Positions 7,015 through 15,547 of a stretch of DNA of 47,366 nt are shown here, piece by piece (position 1 is the stretch's first letter; each line of letters opens with the position of its first letter). The translations under genes were made by a program, and so were the position numbers. Under the pieces are notes generated by a model. The model saw only the letters and a program-made list of their open reading frames with translations, was not told where the DNA came from and did no database searches. Source of the stretch: Bacteroidales bacterium UBA1736 (GTDB lineage: Bacteria; Bacteroidota; Bacteroidia; Bacteroidales; UBA932); assembly GCA_002315825.1 (NCBI GenBank), contig DCIC01000110.1:1-47366 (forward strand), in the 5' to 3' direction.

Positions 7015-8045
7015 TGTCAAGGATAGTTACATTTGGAGAGATAATGCTCAGGCTCTCCACACCCGGATTTCTTCGTTTCGCCCAGGCGGGACAATATGAT
7101 GCCACCTTCGGTGGTGGTGAGGCCAATGTGGCCGTGTCTCTCTCCAATTTCGGGATGGATGCGTCTTTTGTGACAAGACTTCCCGACAATGATATTGCAA
7201 ATGCTTGCCTGAGTGAGCTGCGTTCGCTGGGTGTGGATACCTCTGGTATTGTGAGAGGTGGGGAACGCCTCGGTATTTATTTTCTTGAGACCGGAGCAGT
7301 GTCCCGTCCTTCCAAAGTGGTCTATGACCGTGCGGGCAGTTCGTTCTCCACAATCACTCCCGGGATGATAGACTGGGACAAAGTCTTCGAAGGGGCGGAG
7401 TGGTTTCACTGGACGGGTATCACTCCCGCTGTCAGTCAGGGAGCGGCAGATGCCTGCCTTGAAGCAGTCAAGGCCGCAAAGCGGCTGGGATTGACCGTAA
7501 GTTGCGATCTTAATTTCAGAAAGAATCTTTGGAAATATGGCAAGTCGGCGTCTGAGGTGATGCCCGCTCTGGTAGAGTATTCAGATGTCATTCTGGGTAA
7601 TGAAGAGGACGCGCAGAAAGTCTTCGGTATCGGAGCGGAAGGTGTTGACCTGACTTCCGGGAAGATAGATTCGGGAAGATACCGCAGTGTGTGTGAGCAA
7701 TTGATGGCTAGATTCCCTCGGGCAAGGAAGATTATCATTACTCTCAGGGGGTCTATCAACGCCAGCCATAATACTTGGCGAGGTGTGTTGTGGGACGGCA
7801 GGACCCTGTTTGAGTCCAAGAGCTATGATATTACGCATATCGTGGACCGTGTCGGAGGCGGGGATTCGTTTATGGGCGGCCTTATCTATGGTCTGCTTAC
7901 ATATAAGGATGATGCGAGGGCTTTGGATTTCGCTGCGGCGGCATCCTGTCTGAAGCACACCATTTTCGGTGATTACAATAGGGTGACTGTGGGGGAAGTT
8001 GAAAATCTGATGGCCGGAGATGGGTCCGGTCGAGTGTCCAGGTAA
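7014..8045 (+). CDS. kdgK: 2-dehydro-3-deoxygluconokinase (PfkB family)
   Basis: This 343-residue cytoplasmic sugar kinase phosphorylates 2-keto-3-deoxygluconate to KDPG with ATP. N-terminal features are TFGEIMLRLS and the GGGEANVAVSLSNFG substrate-binding turn of PfkB kinases. The C-terminal signature DRVGGGDSFMGGL supplies the catalytic base Asp284. The start at 7014 shares one base with the stop of the DUF4861 gene. KDPG aldolase follows 5 bases after its stop, so the last two steps of the pathway are encoded side by side. Sequence cannot exclude a related ketose kinase, but the neighbours make KDG the expected substrate. Confidence 0.92.
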   Translation: MSRIVTFGEIMLRLSTPGFLRFAQAGQYDATFGGGEANVAVSLSNFGMDASFVTRLPDNDIANACLSELRSLGVDTSGIVRGGERLGIYFLETGAVSRPSKVVYDRAGSSFSTITPGMIDWDKVFEGAEWFHWTGITPAVSQGAADACLEAVKAAKRLGLTVSCDLNFRKNLWKYGKSASEVMPALVEYSDVILGNEEDAQKVFGIGAEGVDLTSGKIDSGRYRSVCEQLMARFPRARKIIITLRGSINASHNTWRGVLWDGRTLFESKSYDITHIVDRVGGGDSFMGGLIYGLLTYKDDARALDFAAAASCLKHTIFGDYNRVTVGEVENLMAGDGSGRVSR

Positions 8046-8050
8046 GAAAG

Positions 8051-8728
8051 ATGGCGGATTTTAAGAAAGAAGATGTGGTCTCTACAATGATAGAGACAGG
8101 GATGATACCGGTGTTCTATCATCAGGATGCGGATATTGCCTGTAAGGTGATGAAGGCCTGCTATGATGGGGGAGTTCGGGTGTTTGAGTTTACAAACCGT
8201 GGAGAGAAGGCGGTCGAGGTCTTCCGCGAGCTGAAAAAGTACGCTGAGTCTCTGCCCGGGATGATTCTCGGTATAGGTTCGATATCATATCCTAAGGACG
8301 CGAGGCGATTTATCCGTCTCGGAGCCAATTTTGTCGTGGGCCCTCAGTTTGTGCCTTGTGTGGCTGCAGTGTGCCGCCTGCGCGGCATCCCTTATGTGCC
8401 CGGATGCGGGACCGTATCGGAAGTCGGACGTGCTCAGCGATGGGGAAGCCCGGTGTGCAAATTGTTTCCTGGAGATGTTTTGGGACCCAAGTTTGTCAAA
8501 TCCCTGCTCGCTCCTATGCCTTGGAGCAAATTGATGGTCACGGGAGGGGTGAAGCCTGAAAAAGACAATCTCGAGGCCTGGTTCTCCTCTGGGGTGTCCT
8601 GCGTCGGTATGGGGTCCAATCTCTTTCCGAAGGAGGCCGTCGCTTCCGGAGATTGGTCTGTCATTGCAGGTCTGTGCTCATCGACCTTGGCTACAATTGC
8701 ATCTTTGCGCGGGAAGAGATATCTTTAG
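8051..8728 (+). CDS. eda: KDPG / KHG aldolase
   Basis: This 225-residue class I aldolase splits 2-keto-3-deoxy-6-phosphogluconate into pyruvate and glyceraldehyde 3-phosphate. The Schiff-base lysine is Lys137 in CKLFPGDVLGP. The acid/base Glu46 lies in VFEFTNRG, and GANFVVGPQF and PGCGTVSE form the pyruvate and phosphate sites. Length is slightly above the usual 205-215, with a short C-terminal tail. ATG 8051 lies 5 bases after the kdgK stop and the downstream symporter starts 9 bases after this gene. It completes the uronate-to-central-metabolism route encoded by the operon. Confidence 0.92.
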   Translation: MADFKKEDVVSTMIETGMIPVFYHQDADIACKVMKACYDGGVRVFEFTNRGEKAVEVFRELKKYAESLPGMILGIGSISYPKDARRFIRLGANFVVGPQFVPCVAAVCRLRGIPYVPGCGTVSEVGRAQRWGSPVCKLFPGDVLGPKFVKSLLAPMPWSKLMVTGGVKPEKDNLEAWFSSGVSCVGMGSNLFPKEAVASGDWSVIAGLCSSTLATIASLRGKRYL

Positions 8729-8737
8729 GGCAGGTTT

Positions 8738-10150
8738 ATGAAAAACGTTGTCGACCTAATATATAACATCGTCTGGAGTCCGGCCCTTCTGGTGCTGCTG
8801 GTGGGAGCGGGTCTGTATTTTTCGATAAGGACGAGATTTGTGCAGATAAGGCGTATTGGCCTTATGGTGAATATGATGTTCCGTCCTGTGAAAAAGGAGG
8901 GGAAGATGGGTTTTTCTCCTTATCAGGCGCTGTGCGTCTCTATTTCGGGAAGAGTGGGGACCGGAAATATCGTCGGTGTGGCTACCGCTATTGCTTTTGG
9001 CGGACCCGGCTCGGTGTTCTGGATGTGGGTGATTGCGTTCCTTGGCGCTTCGACTGCCTTTACGGAGTCCACATTGGCTCAGTTATATAAGTTTCCTCAT
9101 AGGAAGGCTTTCCGTGGGGGTCCTGCATCATATATTGAGAAGGGGCTCAATCTCCCGTGGCTGGGTGTCGTTTTCGCTATATTGACCGTATGCGGTTATG
9201 GTATTCTGCTGCTTTTTGTGCAGTCAAATGGGGTTGCGGTAGCGTTCAACAATACTTTTGAGATTCCCAATTGGGTGAGTGGGATTATTCTTGCCTTCTT
9301 TGTGGGGCTGGTCGTTATCGGAGGAGCGAGGCGTATTACCCACGTTGCGCAGGCTGTTACACCGTTTATGGCTTTGGCGTACTTGATCGTTGCGTTGATT
9401 GTGATAGCAGTGAATATTGAGGCGGTCCCCGGAGCATTCGCATCTATTTTTACCAATGCTTTCGGTATCAATCCCATTACGGGTGGTATTTTGGGAAGCA
9501 CTATAGCGATGGGTATCAAGCGCGGGCTGTTTTCCAATGAGGCGGGGCAGGGAGGCGGTGCCATTGTTTCTGCCGGGGCTATCACTGAATCTCCTGCTCA
9601 GCAGGGACTTGTCCAGGCTTTTTCCGTTTATGTGGATACTTTGCTCGTGTGTACGGCCACGGCGCTTATGATTCTGGTTTCCGGTACTTTCAATGTCTTT
9701 GACGCGACTACTGGCGAGATGATTTATGCCGGGGCTCCCGAGTTGGGGAATAACTATGTGTCCTATACACAGGCAGCGATTGACAGTGTGTTGGAAGGGG
9801 TGGGCAGTCCGTTGGTGTCAATGGCTTTGTGGCTGTTTGTGTTTACCTCTCTGTTGGCATATTATTATTATGCGGAGTCGAGCTTGATTTTCCTGTTCAA
9901 TAGAAGGAATAATATGCGTAGATATACTGAACGGATAATCATTTGGGTGTATCGCTTCATTTTTGTTTTGTTTATTTATATAGGTTCGTTCATTTCTTCA
10001 GATGCGGCCTGGACCTTGGGTGATGTAGGAGTCGGTATCACGGCGTGGATCAATGTGATTGCTCTGCTGATTCTTTTCCCTCAGGCTCTGCGGGCCTTGC
10101 AGGACTGTGAGAAGCACTTCCCGGTCAAAAAGAAACATTTACATAATTAG
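8738..10150 (+). CDS. AGCS-family sodium:amino acid symporter
   Basis: This 470-residue inner-membrane protein has about 10-11 predicted hydrophobic helices. The family signature lies around residues 65-80 (SISGRVGTGNIVGVATAI) and 260-275 (RGLFSNEAGQGGGAIVSAG). Known members (AlsT, AgcS, DagA) import alanine or glycine with Na+. Spacing of 9 bases from the aldolase and 3 bases to nhaA places it in the uronate operon. That is unexpected for an alanine carrier. It may serve pyruvate-linked alanine metabolism, or the family may have been recruited for another small acid. Family assignment is firm and substrate is open. Confidence 0.9.
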   Translation: MKNVVDLIYNIVWSPALLVLLVGAGLYFSIRTRFVQIRRIGLMVNMMFRPVKKEGKMGFSPYQALCVSISGRVGTGNIVGVATAIAFGGPGSVFWMWVIAFLGASTAFTESTLAQLYKFPHRKAFRGGPASYIEKGLNLPWLGVVFAILTVCGYGILLLFVQSNGVAVAFNNTFEIPNWVSGIILAFFVGLVVIGGARRITHVAQAVTPFMALAYLIVALIVIAVNIEAVPGAFASIFTNAFGINPITGGILGSTIAMGIKRGLFSNEAGQGGGAIVSAGAITESPAQQGLVQAFSVYVDTLLVCTATALMILVSGTFNVFDATTGEMIYAGAPELGNNYVSYTQAAIDSVLEGVGSPLVSMALWLFVFTSLLAYYYYAESSLIFLFNRRNNMRRYTERIIIWVYRFIFVLFIYIGSFISSDAAWTLGDVGVGITAWINVIALLILFPQALRALQDCEKHFPVKKKHLHN

Positions 10151-10153
10151 TAT

Positions 10154-11560
10154 ATGGCTAAAATAATACCAGTAGTTACTTGGAACAAGCGCGTTATCAA
10201 GTTCAACCGAAGGAAAGAGAGTTTAAGAAAGAAACCTTGGTTTCAGGGTGTTCTTCTTTTGTGTTGTGTGGTGGTGGCGATGTTGCTTGCCAATCTTCCC
10301 TTCACTCACTCTCTTTATCACAGTGTACTTGAAACCAATCTGCAGCTGCATCTGTTCAGCGAAGACGGCACTTTCAACCTTCTCTTCCCCCGCGATATGA
10401 CGGTGGAGAAATTTATCAATGATATTCTGATGGTGGTTTTCTTCTTCACTGTAGGGCTTGAGATCAGAAGGGAGATTGCATACGGGGAGCTGTCTTCGGT
10501 AAAGAAGGCCATTTTGCCTGTCATTGCCGCTTTTGGTGGCGTGATTGCCCCAGCTTTGATATTCACTTTGGTCAATCACTCTACTGCGGCTTCAAGCGGT
10601 TGGGGTATCCCGACTGCTACGGATATCGCGTTTGCCGTGTGTATTCTTTCGGTGTTGGGAGACAAGGTACCGGTGTCTTTGAAGGTATTTCTGACGGCTC
10701 TTGCGATTGCGGATGATCTCATCGCTATCCTTGTCGTGGCATTCTTTTATGGCGGCACTATCAATTTCCCTCTTCTGCTGGTGGCTTTTGGGTTTATGGG
10801 GATTTCTTTTTTATTGAACAAGCTGAATGAGAAGAGAATGTTTCCATACCTTGTGTGTGCCTTTGCTGTGTGGGTGATTTTCTATTATAGCGGTATCCAC
10901 GCTACGATGTCGGGCGTGGTGATGGCTTTCCTTATTCCTTCCAAGCCTCGTTTTGGAAAGAGTCAGTTCTACCGCAAGCGTGAGAAGATATGGGCTATGG
11001 TAGGGAATTATAATCATTTGGATGGTGAACCATTCCCGAATGGTCCCCAGAGGCATTATCTCAGGGATTTGGAGAAGTTGTTCAGCGGGTCTATGAGTAT
11101 GTCATATAGGGTAGAGCACGCTCTGGAGCCGTGGGTCAATTATTTGATTATGCCGATTTTTGCGCTTGCTAATGCGGGCGTGGCAATCTCTGATCCATCG
11201 TATTTCAATATCCTTTCTTATGATCCTTCTCTGGGAAGTGTGTCGATGGGTATTTTCTTCGGACTACTTCTCGGTAAGCCGATCGGGATTACTTTATTCA
11301 GCTATCTGGCGGTTAAGTGCAAGGTAGGTGATATGCCCAAGAATGCGACTTGGTCGATGCTTTTTGCTGTGGCGTGCTTGGGTGGTATCGGATTTACTAT
11401 GTCGATATTTGTGGATACGCTTTCCTTCTCTGACCAGAGTCCGGAGATTATGGCTACTTTGCGTGATGCCGGTAAGATTGCCGTGCTGATGGGCTCTGTC
11501 TGCGCAGGTGTCCTCGGAAGTGCTCTTATCTCTATAGTTTATAAGCTCCAATCGAAATAA
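10154..11560 (+). CDS. nhaA: Na+/H+ antiporter NhaA
   Basis: This 468-residue inner-membrane antiporter exchanges internal Na+ for external H+. The ion site is intact: Asp157 in TATDIAFAV and the pair Asp187/Asp188 in ALAIADDLIAI correspond to Asp133 and Asp163/Asp164 of the E. coli protein. FTVGLEIRREIAYGEL and the ending LGGIGFTMSIF are typical. Compared with E. coli it has an N-terminal basic extension and a hydrophilic insertion around residues 275-325, seen in other Bacteroidota members. It starts 3 bases after the AGCS symporter stop, so a Na+-dependent importer and a Na+ exporter are co-expressed. It is last gene of the operon, and a large inverted repeat follows. Confidence 0.95.
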   Translation: MAKIIPVVTWNKRVIKFNRRKESLRKKPWFQGVLLLCCVVVAMLLANLPFTHSLYHSVLETNLQLHLFSEDGTFNLLFPRDMTVEKFINDILMVVFFFTVGLEIRREIAYGELSSVKKAILPVIAAFGGVIAPALIFTLVNHSTAASSGWGIPTATDIAFAVCILSVLGDKVPVSLKVFLTALAIADDLIAILVVAFFYGGTINFPLLLVAFGFMGISFLLNKLNEKRMFPYLVCAFAVWVIFYYSGIHATMSGVVMAFLIPSKPRFGKSQFYRKREKIWAMVGNYNHLDGEPFPNGPQRHYLRDLEKLFSGSMSMSYRVEHALEPWVNYLIMPIFALANAGVAISDPSYFNILSYDPSLGSVSMGIFFGLLLGKPIGITLFSYLAVKCKVGDMPKNATWSMLFAVACLGGIGFTMSIFVDTLSFSDQSPEIMATLRDAGKIAVLMGSVCAGVLGSALISIVYKLQSK

Positions 11561-11629
11561 ATTCAGGCGAGGTCGAGCGAAGCGAGACGGTTCCGGAGGA
11601 GAACTGTCGGCACTCGGAGGCAGGAATAA

Positions 11630-11732
11630 TAACCAAGGGAAGATATGTTTGTACGGGAGTCCTCCCCACTTCGTGGGTCCCCTCCCTTTTCGGGAGCCAA
11701 TGCTCCCGTACAAACATATCTTCCCTTGGTTA
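11630..11732. repeat. 30-bp perfect inverted repeat with structured loop between convergent genes
   Basis: Arms 11630-11659 and 11703-11732 are perfectly complementary over 30 bases. The 43-base loop holds two further hairpins: CCCAC/GTGGG with loop TTC, and CTCCC/GGGAG with loop TTTTC. It sits between the ends of nhaA (11560) and the DUF1080 gene (11744). Neither side is followed by a T-run, so it is not a classical terminator, though it would block or protect both 3' ends. It could be a small palindromic mobile element. The flank 11561-11629 is GC-rich and gene-free. Confidence 0.85.
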
Positions 11733-11743
11733 AGAAAGAAATC

Positions 11744-14095
11744 TTAGAGCTCCTTCACGCGGACGTTGCGGAACTTCACACCTGCGCCGTGACCGAGGAA
11801 ACCGATGTGGCCGGTCTTGTTGAACATACCCGGATGATCCCTGTGGTCAACGGTGTATTCGTTGGACTCAGCGCCCTTGGCCTTGACATTGTGACCCTTG
11901 CAAGCCTCCTTGATGTCACCGTCCACAATCACCTCACCGTTGACAGTAACAGTGATATGGTTGCCCTTCACGCGAATCTCTTCATAGCTCCACTCCCCGA
12001 GAGGCTTATGCACAATCCTCTTGGCAGGAATCACACCATAGACAGAGCCGTGTACCTGATAAGGCTTAAGATTGGCATAGATAGGATCGTCGTGGTCCAG
12101 GATCTGGATCTCGCACATACCATCATAAGCGGCATCCACACCCATCGGAGTACGGATACCTACACCATTGTTGGCTCCGGCGCGGACAAAAGAAAACTCA
12201 AAACGGAACACAAAATCCTTATACTCCTTGATCGTATAAAGATTCCTCTCGTTGCCATACTGAGCCGTAACATAGATGGCGCCATTGACAGGAAGATAAC
12301 CCTCCTTGTTGCCTGTCCACTTATCAAGATTTGTCCCGTCGAAGAGAACCTCAAAGCCCTCGGCCTTCTCCTCGTCTGAGAGAGTGAAAACGGGAGAATC
12401 CTCCTCAACGGTGCTGAGGAAGTTCTTGATGTCGTCCACTGCATAGCCGTCATCCGAATCACCTGTTGACTTCAGAATAGCGGCTGCTTTATTGAGGCAC
12501 TCCTTCAGGAGAGCTGCATCAATGTCATCGACACAATTCTTGGCTACTGCGAGAGAAGAATTGGCCGCTGCATAAGCGATATCTTTGTCGGAGCTGCCGA
12601 CGAGCTGGCTCAAAGTGATGAAAGAATCGAGAGTAGGACAAGAACCGAGCTTGTTTGCGATGACAGCCTTGGCCTTGTCGCCGGCAATCTCAAAAGCGCT
12701 CATAAGCTTGGTGTACATCCTGTCGGCATTCTTTTCATTGGCCGCTACCAAAGTGATGAAGCGGGAGAGAGCTGCCTCGTTGTTCTGCTTGGCGGCCTCG
12801 AAGAGGGTGGATGCCGTGCTGTAGTTGTTCATCTTCATCAGAGCCTGAAGCGCAGCGGCAGAAGCATTGGCCTTGTAAGCCTCTACGAGGTCAGAGACTG
12901 CATTCTCTGTTCCGACAGAGGCGAGGATGTCATAGAAACGCTCCTTGTTGTCGAACTTAACGAGAGCCTTGCGGAGCTGAGAATATCTTTCCCCAACGCC
13001 CAATTTTGAGATTGCGGCTGCATAAGCTGCCTGGAGAGGAGCGATATTAGCGGTGGGAGCACTTGCGAGCATCTCTGCCACCTTGTCGGCCTGGAAAGGA
13101 CGGACAACACCTGCGAGGCATTCGATAGCCACTGCTGAGTGCTTGGGAGTTTTGATATTCGCGAATACGATAGGAGCGACGTCGTAGATGCGGCGTGCGG
13201 CAGCAAGCTTCATAAGAGGCTCAATGTTGCTGTCTGTTGCCTCATTCAGAGCTGCTTGCACCTTTGCGCGGATATCACCGTTGAAACGCAGGAGCGCCTG
13301 ATAAGCAGCTTCGCAGTCTTCAGTGCCGAGACGGCCAATGAGGGCGTCTGCAGCTTCGGGACCTCCGATCTTGCCGGCAGCCTCGATTGCGTTGAATCCG
13401 AGCTGACCTGCCTTGCCGATTTCGCTGAGGATAAGAGGAAGCTGGCTCGCAGCCTTATGGAAGCCGAACCAATAAATGACCTCTGCCTTTGCAGCATCTG
13501 AAAGCTTGGGGTAAGACTTAGCGAGGAGTGCGTAGAATTCCTCACCTGCAAATGTGTCAGCGGTGCGGAGAGCTGTGACTCTGTATGCAGCATCGTCGCT
13601 CTTGAGGGCTTTGAGCACTCCCTTCTCGCTGATCTTGTCCCACTCCTTGCTGTAAGTCTTGATATTGACCGAAGTGAATACGGGTGCGCTCTGAACTTCG
13701 GGGGTGAGAAGGCGGATCTGAGTCTCTATGAACTGCTTGTTGTTGCTGTCATCGAGCTTTGCTGCTCCGTTCTGAAGACCCTCCAGAACAGCGGCCTTTA
13801 CCGACTCGTTGCTGGGATCGCAAGCGAAGTTGGTGACACCGTTGATGGCGTATTCAATCTTGTTGTTGGCACCTTTTTCCGCACTCTGAAGCATTCCTAC
13901 GAGCATTTCTACTGATGCAGGAGCTGACTTTGCGAGGTCGCTCATCTGTAACTTGAATGAGGCGGCGTTTTCGGCGGGCATCTGTGCGAGGACGTCACCT
14001 ACGATAGTGTCGACTGCTCTATTGCGTGAGTCCTGGGCAAATACGGCTACTGACAATGTCAGGAAAGCCGCAAGAATAGTGATAAATCTTTTCAT
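11744..14095 (-). CDS. HEAT-repeat DUF1080 (3-keto-disaccharide hydrolase-like) protein
   Basis: This 783-residue exported protein has a signal peptide (MKRFITILAAFLTLSVAVFAQ). Residues about 25-565 are alanine-rich helical repeats of HEAT/ARM type. Residues about 575-783 form the DUF1080 beta-sandwich, with GFEVLFDGTNLDKWTG, GVGIRTP, EIQILDHD, and GHIGFLGHGAGVKFRNVRVKEL at the end. Characterised DUF1080 proteins cleave glycosides that have been oxidised at C3 to the 3-keto form. The gene upstream in the same operon, a Gfo/Idh/MocA oxidoreductase, could carry out that oxidation. The gap between the genes is 17 bases and carries a strong Shine-Dalgarno site (AGGAGGG), unusual for this phylum. 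Periplasmic location, activity and substrate are inferred. Confidence 0.85.
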   Translation of the reverse strand: MKRFITILAAFLTLSVAVFAQDSRNRAVDTIVGDVLAQMPAENAASFKLQMSDLAKSAPASVEMLVGMLQSAEKGANNKIEYAINGVTNFACDPSNESVKAAVLEGLQNGAAKLDDSNNKQFIETQIRLLTPEVQSAPVFTSVNIKTYSKEWDKISEKGVLKALKSDDAAYRVTALRTADTFAGEEFYALLAKSYPKLSDAAKAEVIYWFGFHKAASQLPLILSEIGKAGQLGFNAIEAAGKIGGPEAADALIGRLGTEDCEAAYQALLRFNGDIRAKVQAALNEATDSNIEPLMKLAAARRIYDVAPIVFANIKTPKHSAVAIECLAGVVRPFQADKVAEMLASAPTANIAPLQAAYAAAISKLGVGERYSQLRKALVKFDNKERFYDILASVGTENAVSDLVEAYKANASAAALQALMKMNNYSTASTLFEAAKQNNEAALSRFITLVAANEKNADRMYTKLMSAFEIAGDKAKAVIANKLGSCPTLDSFITLSQLVGSSDKDIAYAAANSSLAVAKNCVDDIDAALLKECLNKAAAILKSTGDSDDGYAVDDIKNFLSTVEEDSPVFTLSDEEKAEGFEVLFDGTNLDKWTGNKEGYLPVNGAIYVTAQYGNERNLYTIKEYKDFVFRFEFSFVRAGANNGVGIRTPMGVDAAYDGMCEIQILDHDDPIYANLKPYQVHGSVYGVIPAKRIVHKPLGEWSYEEIRVKGNHITVTVNGEVIVDGDIKEACKGHNVKAKGAESNEYTVDHRDHPGMFNKTGHIGFLGHGAGVKFRNVRVKEL

Positions 14096-14102
14096 AATTC
14101 TT

Positions 14103-14109
14103 CCCTCCT
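14103..14109 (-). promoter_or_regulatory. Strong Shine-Dalgarno site of the DUF1080 gene
   Basis: AGGAGGG on the minus strand ends 7 bases before the ATG at 14095. Other genes in the window lack such a match, as is normal in Bacteroidota, so this gene may be translated by a more classical route or very efficiently. Confidence 0.65.
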
Positions 14110-14112
14110 ATA

Positions 14113-15417
14113 TTATAACAACTTGCCCCACTCGCCGCGCATAGGCTGGTTGACGAGCAGATTAGCTGCCGGATCATTGATGAATGTCTGGGTAGCAGGG
14201 TCAAAGTTGAGAGTCCTGTTCAGACGGAGGGCGCAAACGCCCATATTTACGATAGTTGCACTGTGGAAACCGTTGATTTCGTTGAGAGCGAAATTTTTGC
14301 GTGTCTTGACACAGTCCACAAAGTCTGTATTCTGAGGAGCAGGGTCGGGGAGCTCGTTGATGACATCCATAACATTGGGAATGGTACATTCGAAGCCCTG
14401 GAATACCTTGCCCTTGGGTCCCTCGATGTAGGGCACCTTGCCTTCAGACTCATAGCCCTGACCCTCGAGGATGATCTTGCATCCGTCAGCATAGGTATAG
14501 GTGATGCTTCTCCAGGTGCCGACTGCATCGGGATGCTGCTGGGGAGCGTCGATCTCGACCTTTACGGGGAAATCGTTGTCCTTGCCGAGAATGTACTGGA
14601 CAGGGTCGATATAATGCTGACCCATATCTGCCAGACCGCCTCCGTCATAATCCCAGTAGCCGCGGAAGGTCTGGTGCGTACGGTGGAGATGGTAGGGCTT
14701 GTAGGGAGCAGGTCCGAGCCACATATCATAATCGAAATACTCGGGAACTGACTCGGGGATGAGGTTCTCCTTGCCTACCCAATAGAACTTCCAGGCGAAA
14801 CCTGTCGCTCCTGAAATGCGCACTGTGAGAGGCCAGCCCAGAAGACCGCTGTCAACGAGCTTCTTGAGAGGCTCAACCTTTGTGCCGAGGCCATAGAAGG
14901 TGTCCTTGAAGCGGAACCAGGTGTTGAGCCTGAAAACGCGTCCGTTTCTCTTGATAGCCTCCATAACTCTCTTGCCTTCACCGATGGTCCTTGTCATAGG
15001 CTTTTCGCACCATACATCCTTGCCGGCGCGTGCCGCCTCACAGGACATAAGTCCGTGCCAGTGAGGAGGAGTGGCTACGTGCACGACGTCCACATTGGGA
15101 TCGTGGATGAGGTCACGGAAATCGTGGTAGGTGGCCATCTCTCCGAATCCCTTGGTGCGTGCGAGCTCAACGGCTCCGTCCAGATGCTTCTGGTCAACAT
15201 CGCAGAGCGCCACCAGTCTGTAGCTCTGGTCTGAAGTAAAATGGTAGGATGACTTGCCGATGCCGCCGGTACCGATGATACCCTTGGTCAGCTGGTCACT
15301 TGGGGCGATGATGCTGCTGTCCGTGCCCATCTTTCCGAATACTCGTCTCGGGAGGATGGTCAAGGCAGCAATCCCTACACCGCTTTTTTTGAGGAATGAT
15401 CTTCTGCTTTGATCCAT
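14113..15417 (-). CDS. Tat-exported Gfo/Idh/MocA family oxidoreductase
   Basis: This 434-residue NAD(P)-dependent oxidoreductase starts with a twin-arginine signal, SRRSFLKKSG (Arg5, Arg6). The Rossmann motif GTGGIG is at 49-54, ATPPHWHG at 115-122, the EKP triad at 138-140, and GGGLADMGQHYID in the substrate domain. Such exported members carry a tightly bound cofactor and can oxidise a sugar hydroxyl to a ketone. Together with the downstream DUF1080 protein this fits 3-keto-glycoside chemistry. Start ATG 15417 is chosen because it begins the Tat signal; a longer in-frame start at 15462 would lie upstream at the promoter. A TAAATTTG -7 element is at 15460-15467. Confidence 0.88.
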   Translation of the reverse strand: MDQSRRSFLKKSGVGIAALTILPRRVFGKMGTDSSIIAPSDQLTKGIIGTGGIGKSSYHFTSDQSYRLVALCDVDQKHLDGAVELARTKGFGEMATYHDFRDLIHDPNVDVVHVATPPHWHGLMSCEAARAGKDVWCEKPMTRTIGEGKRVMEAIKRNGRVFRLNTWFRFKDTFYGLGTKVEPLKKLVDSGLLGWPLTVRISGATGFAWKFYWVGKENLIPESVPEYFDYDMWLGPAPYKPYHLHRTHQTFRGYWDYDGGGLADMGQHYIDPVQYILGKDNDFPVKVEIDAPQQHPDAVGTWRSITYTYADGCKIILEGQGYESEGKVPYIEGPKGKVFQGFECTIPNVMDVINELPDPAPQNTDFVDCVKTRKNFALNEINGFHSATIVNMGVCALRLNRTLNFDPATQTFINDPAANLLVNQPMRGEWGKLL

Positions 15418-15459
15418 AGTATTAAAAATTATATGATATGCATATAGTTCACAATTGTA

Positions 15460-15490
15460 CAAATTTACGAAAAATAGTTTGCTATATTTG
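15460..15490. promoter_or_regulatory. Back-to-back divergent promoters
   Basis: TAAATTTG at 15460-15467 (-) serves the Gfo/Idh/MocA operon and TATATTTG at 15483-15490 (+) serves the C_GCAxxG_C_C gene. Both match TAnnTTTG. The two elements are 15 bases apart and point outward, the same layout as at 588-618 and 4461-4486. Confidence 0.6.
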
Positions 15491-15547
15491 TTTGCATTTT
15501 GAAAAGAAATGCGATTTTTTTTGAGATTTGCTAAACTTCGGGAAAAT

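Noticed and set aside
11630..11732. Simple bidirectional terminator
   Set aside because: Stem of 30 bp with a 43-base loop and no T-run on either side does not fit a standard terminator, so it is listed as a repeat.
11645..12379. 244-codon plus-strand frame starting in the inverted repeat
   Set aside because: Antisense to the DUF1080 domain region and starts inside a palindrome.
15418..15462. Longer start of the Gfo/Idh/MocA protein at 15462
   Set aside because: It would place the Tat signal 15 residues inside the protein and lies within the promoter.
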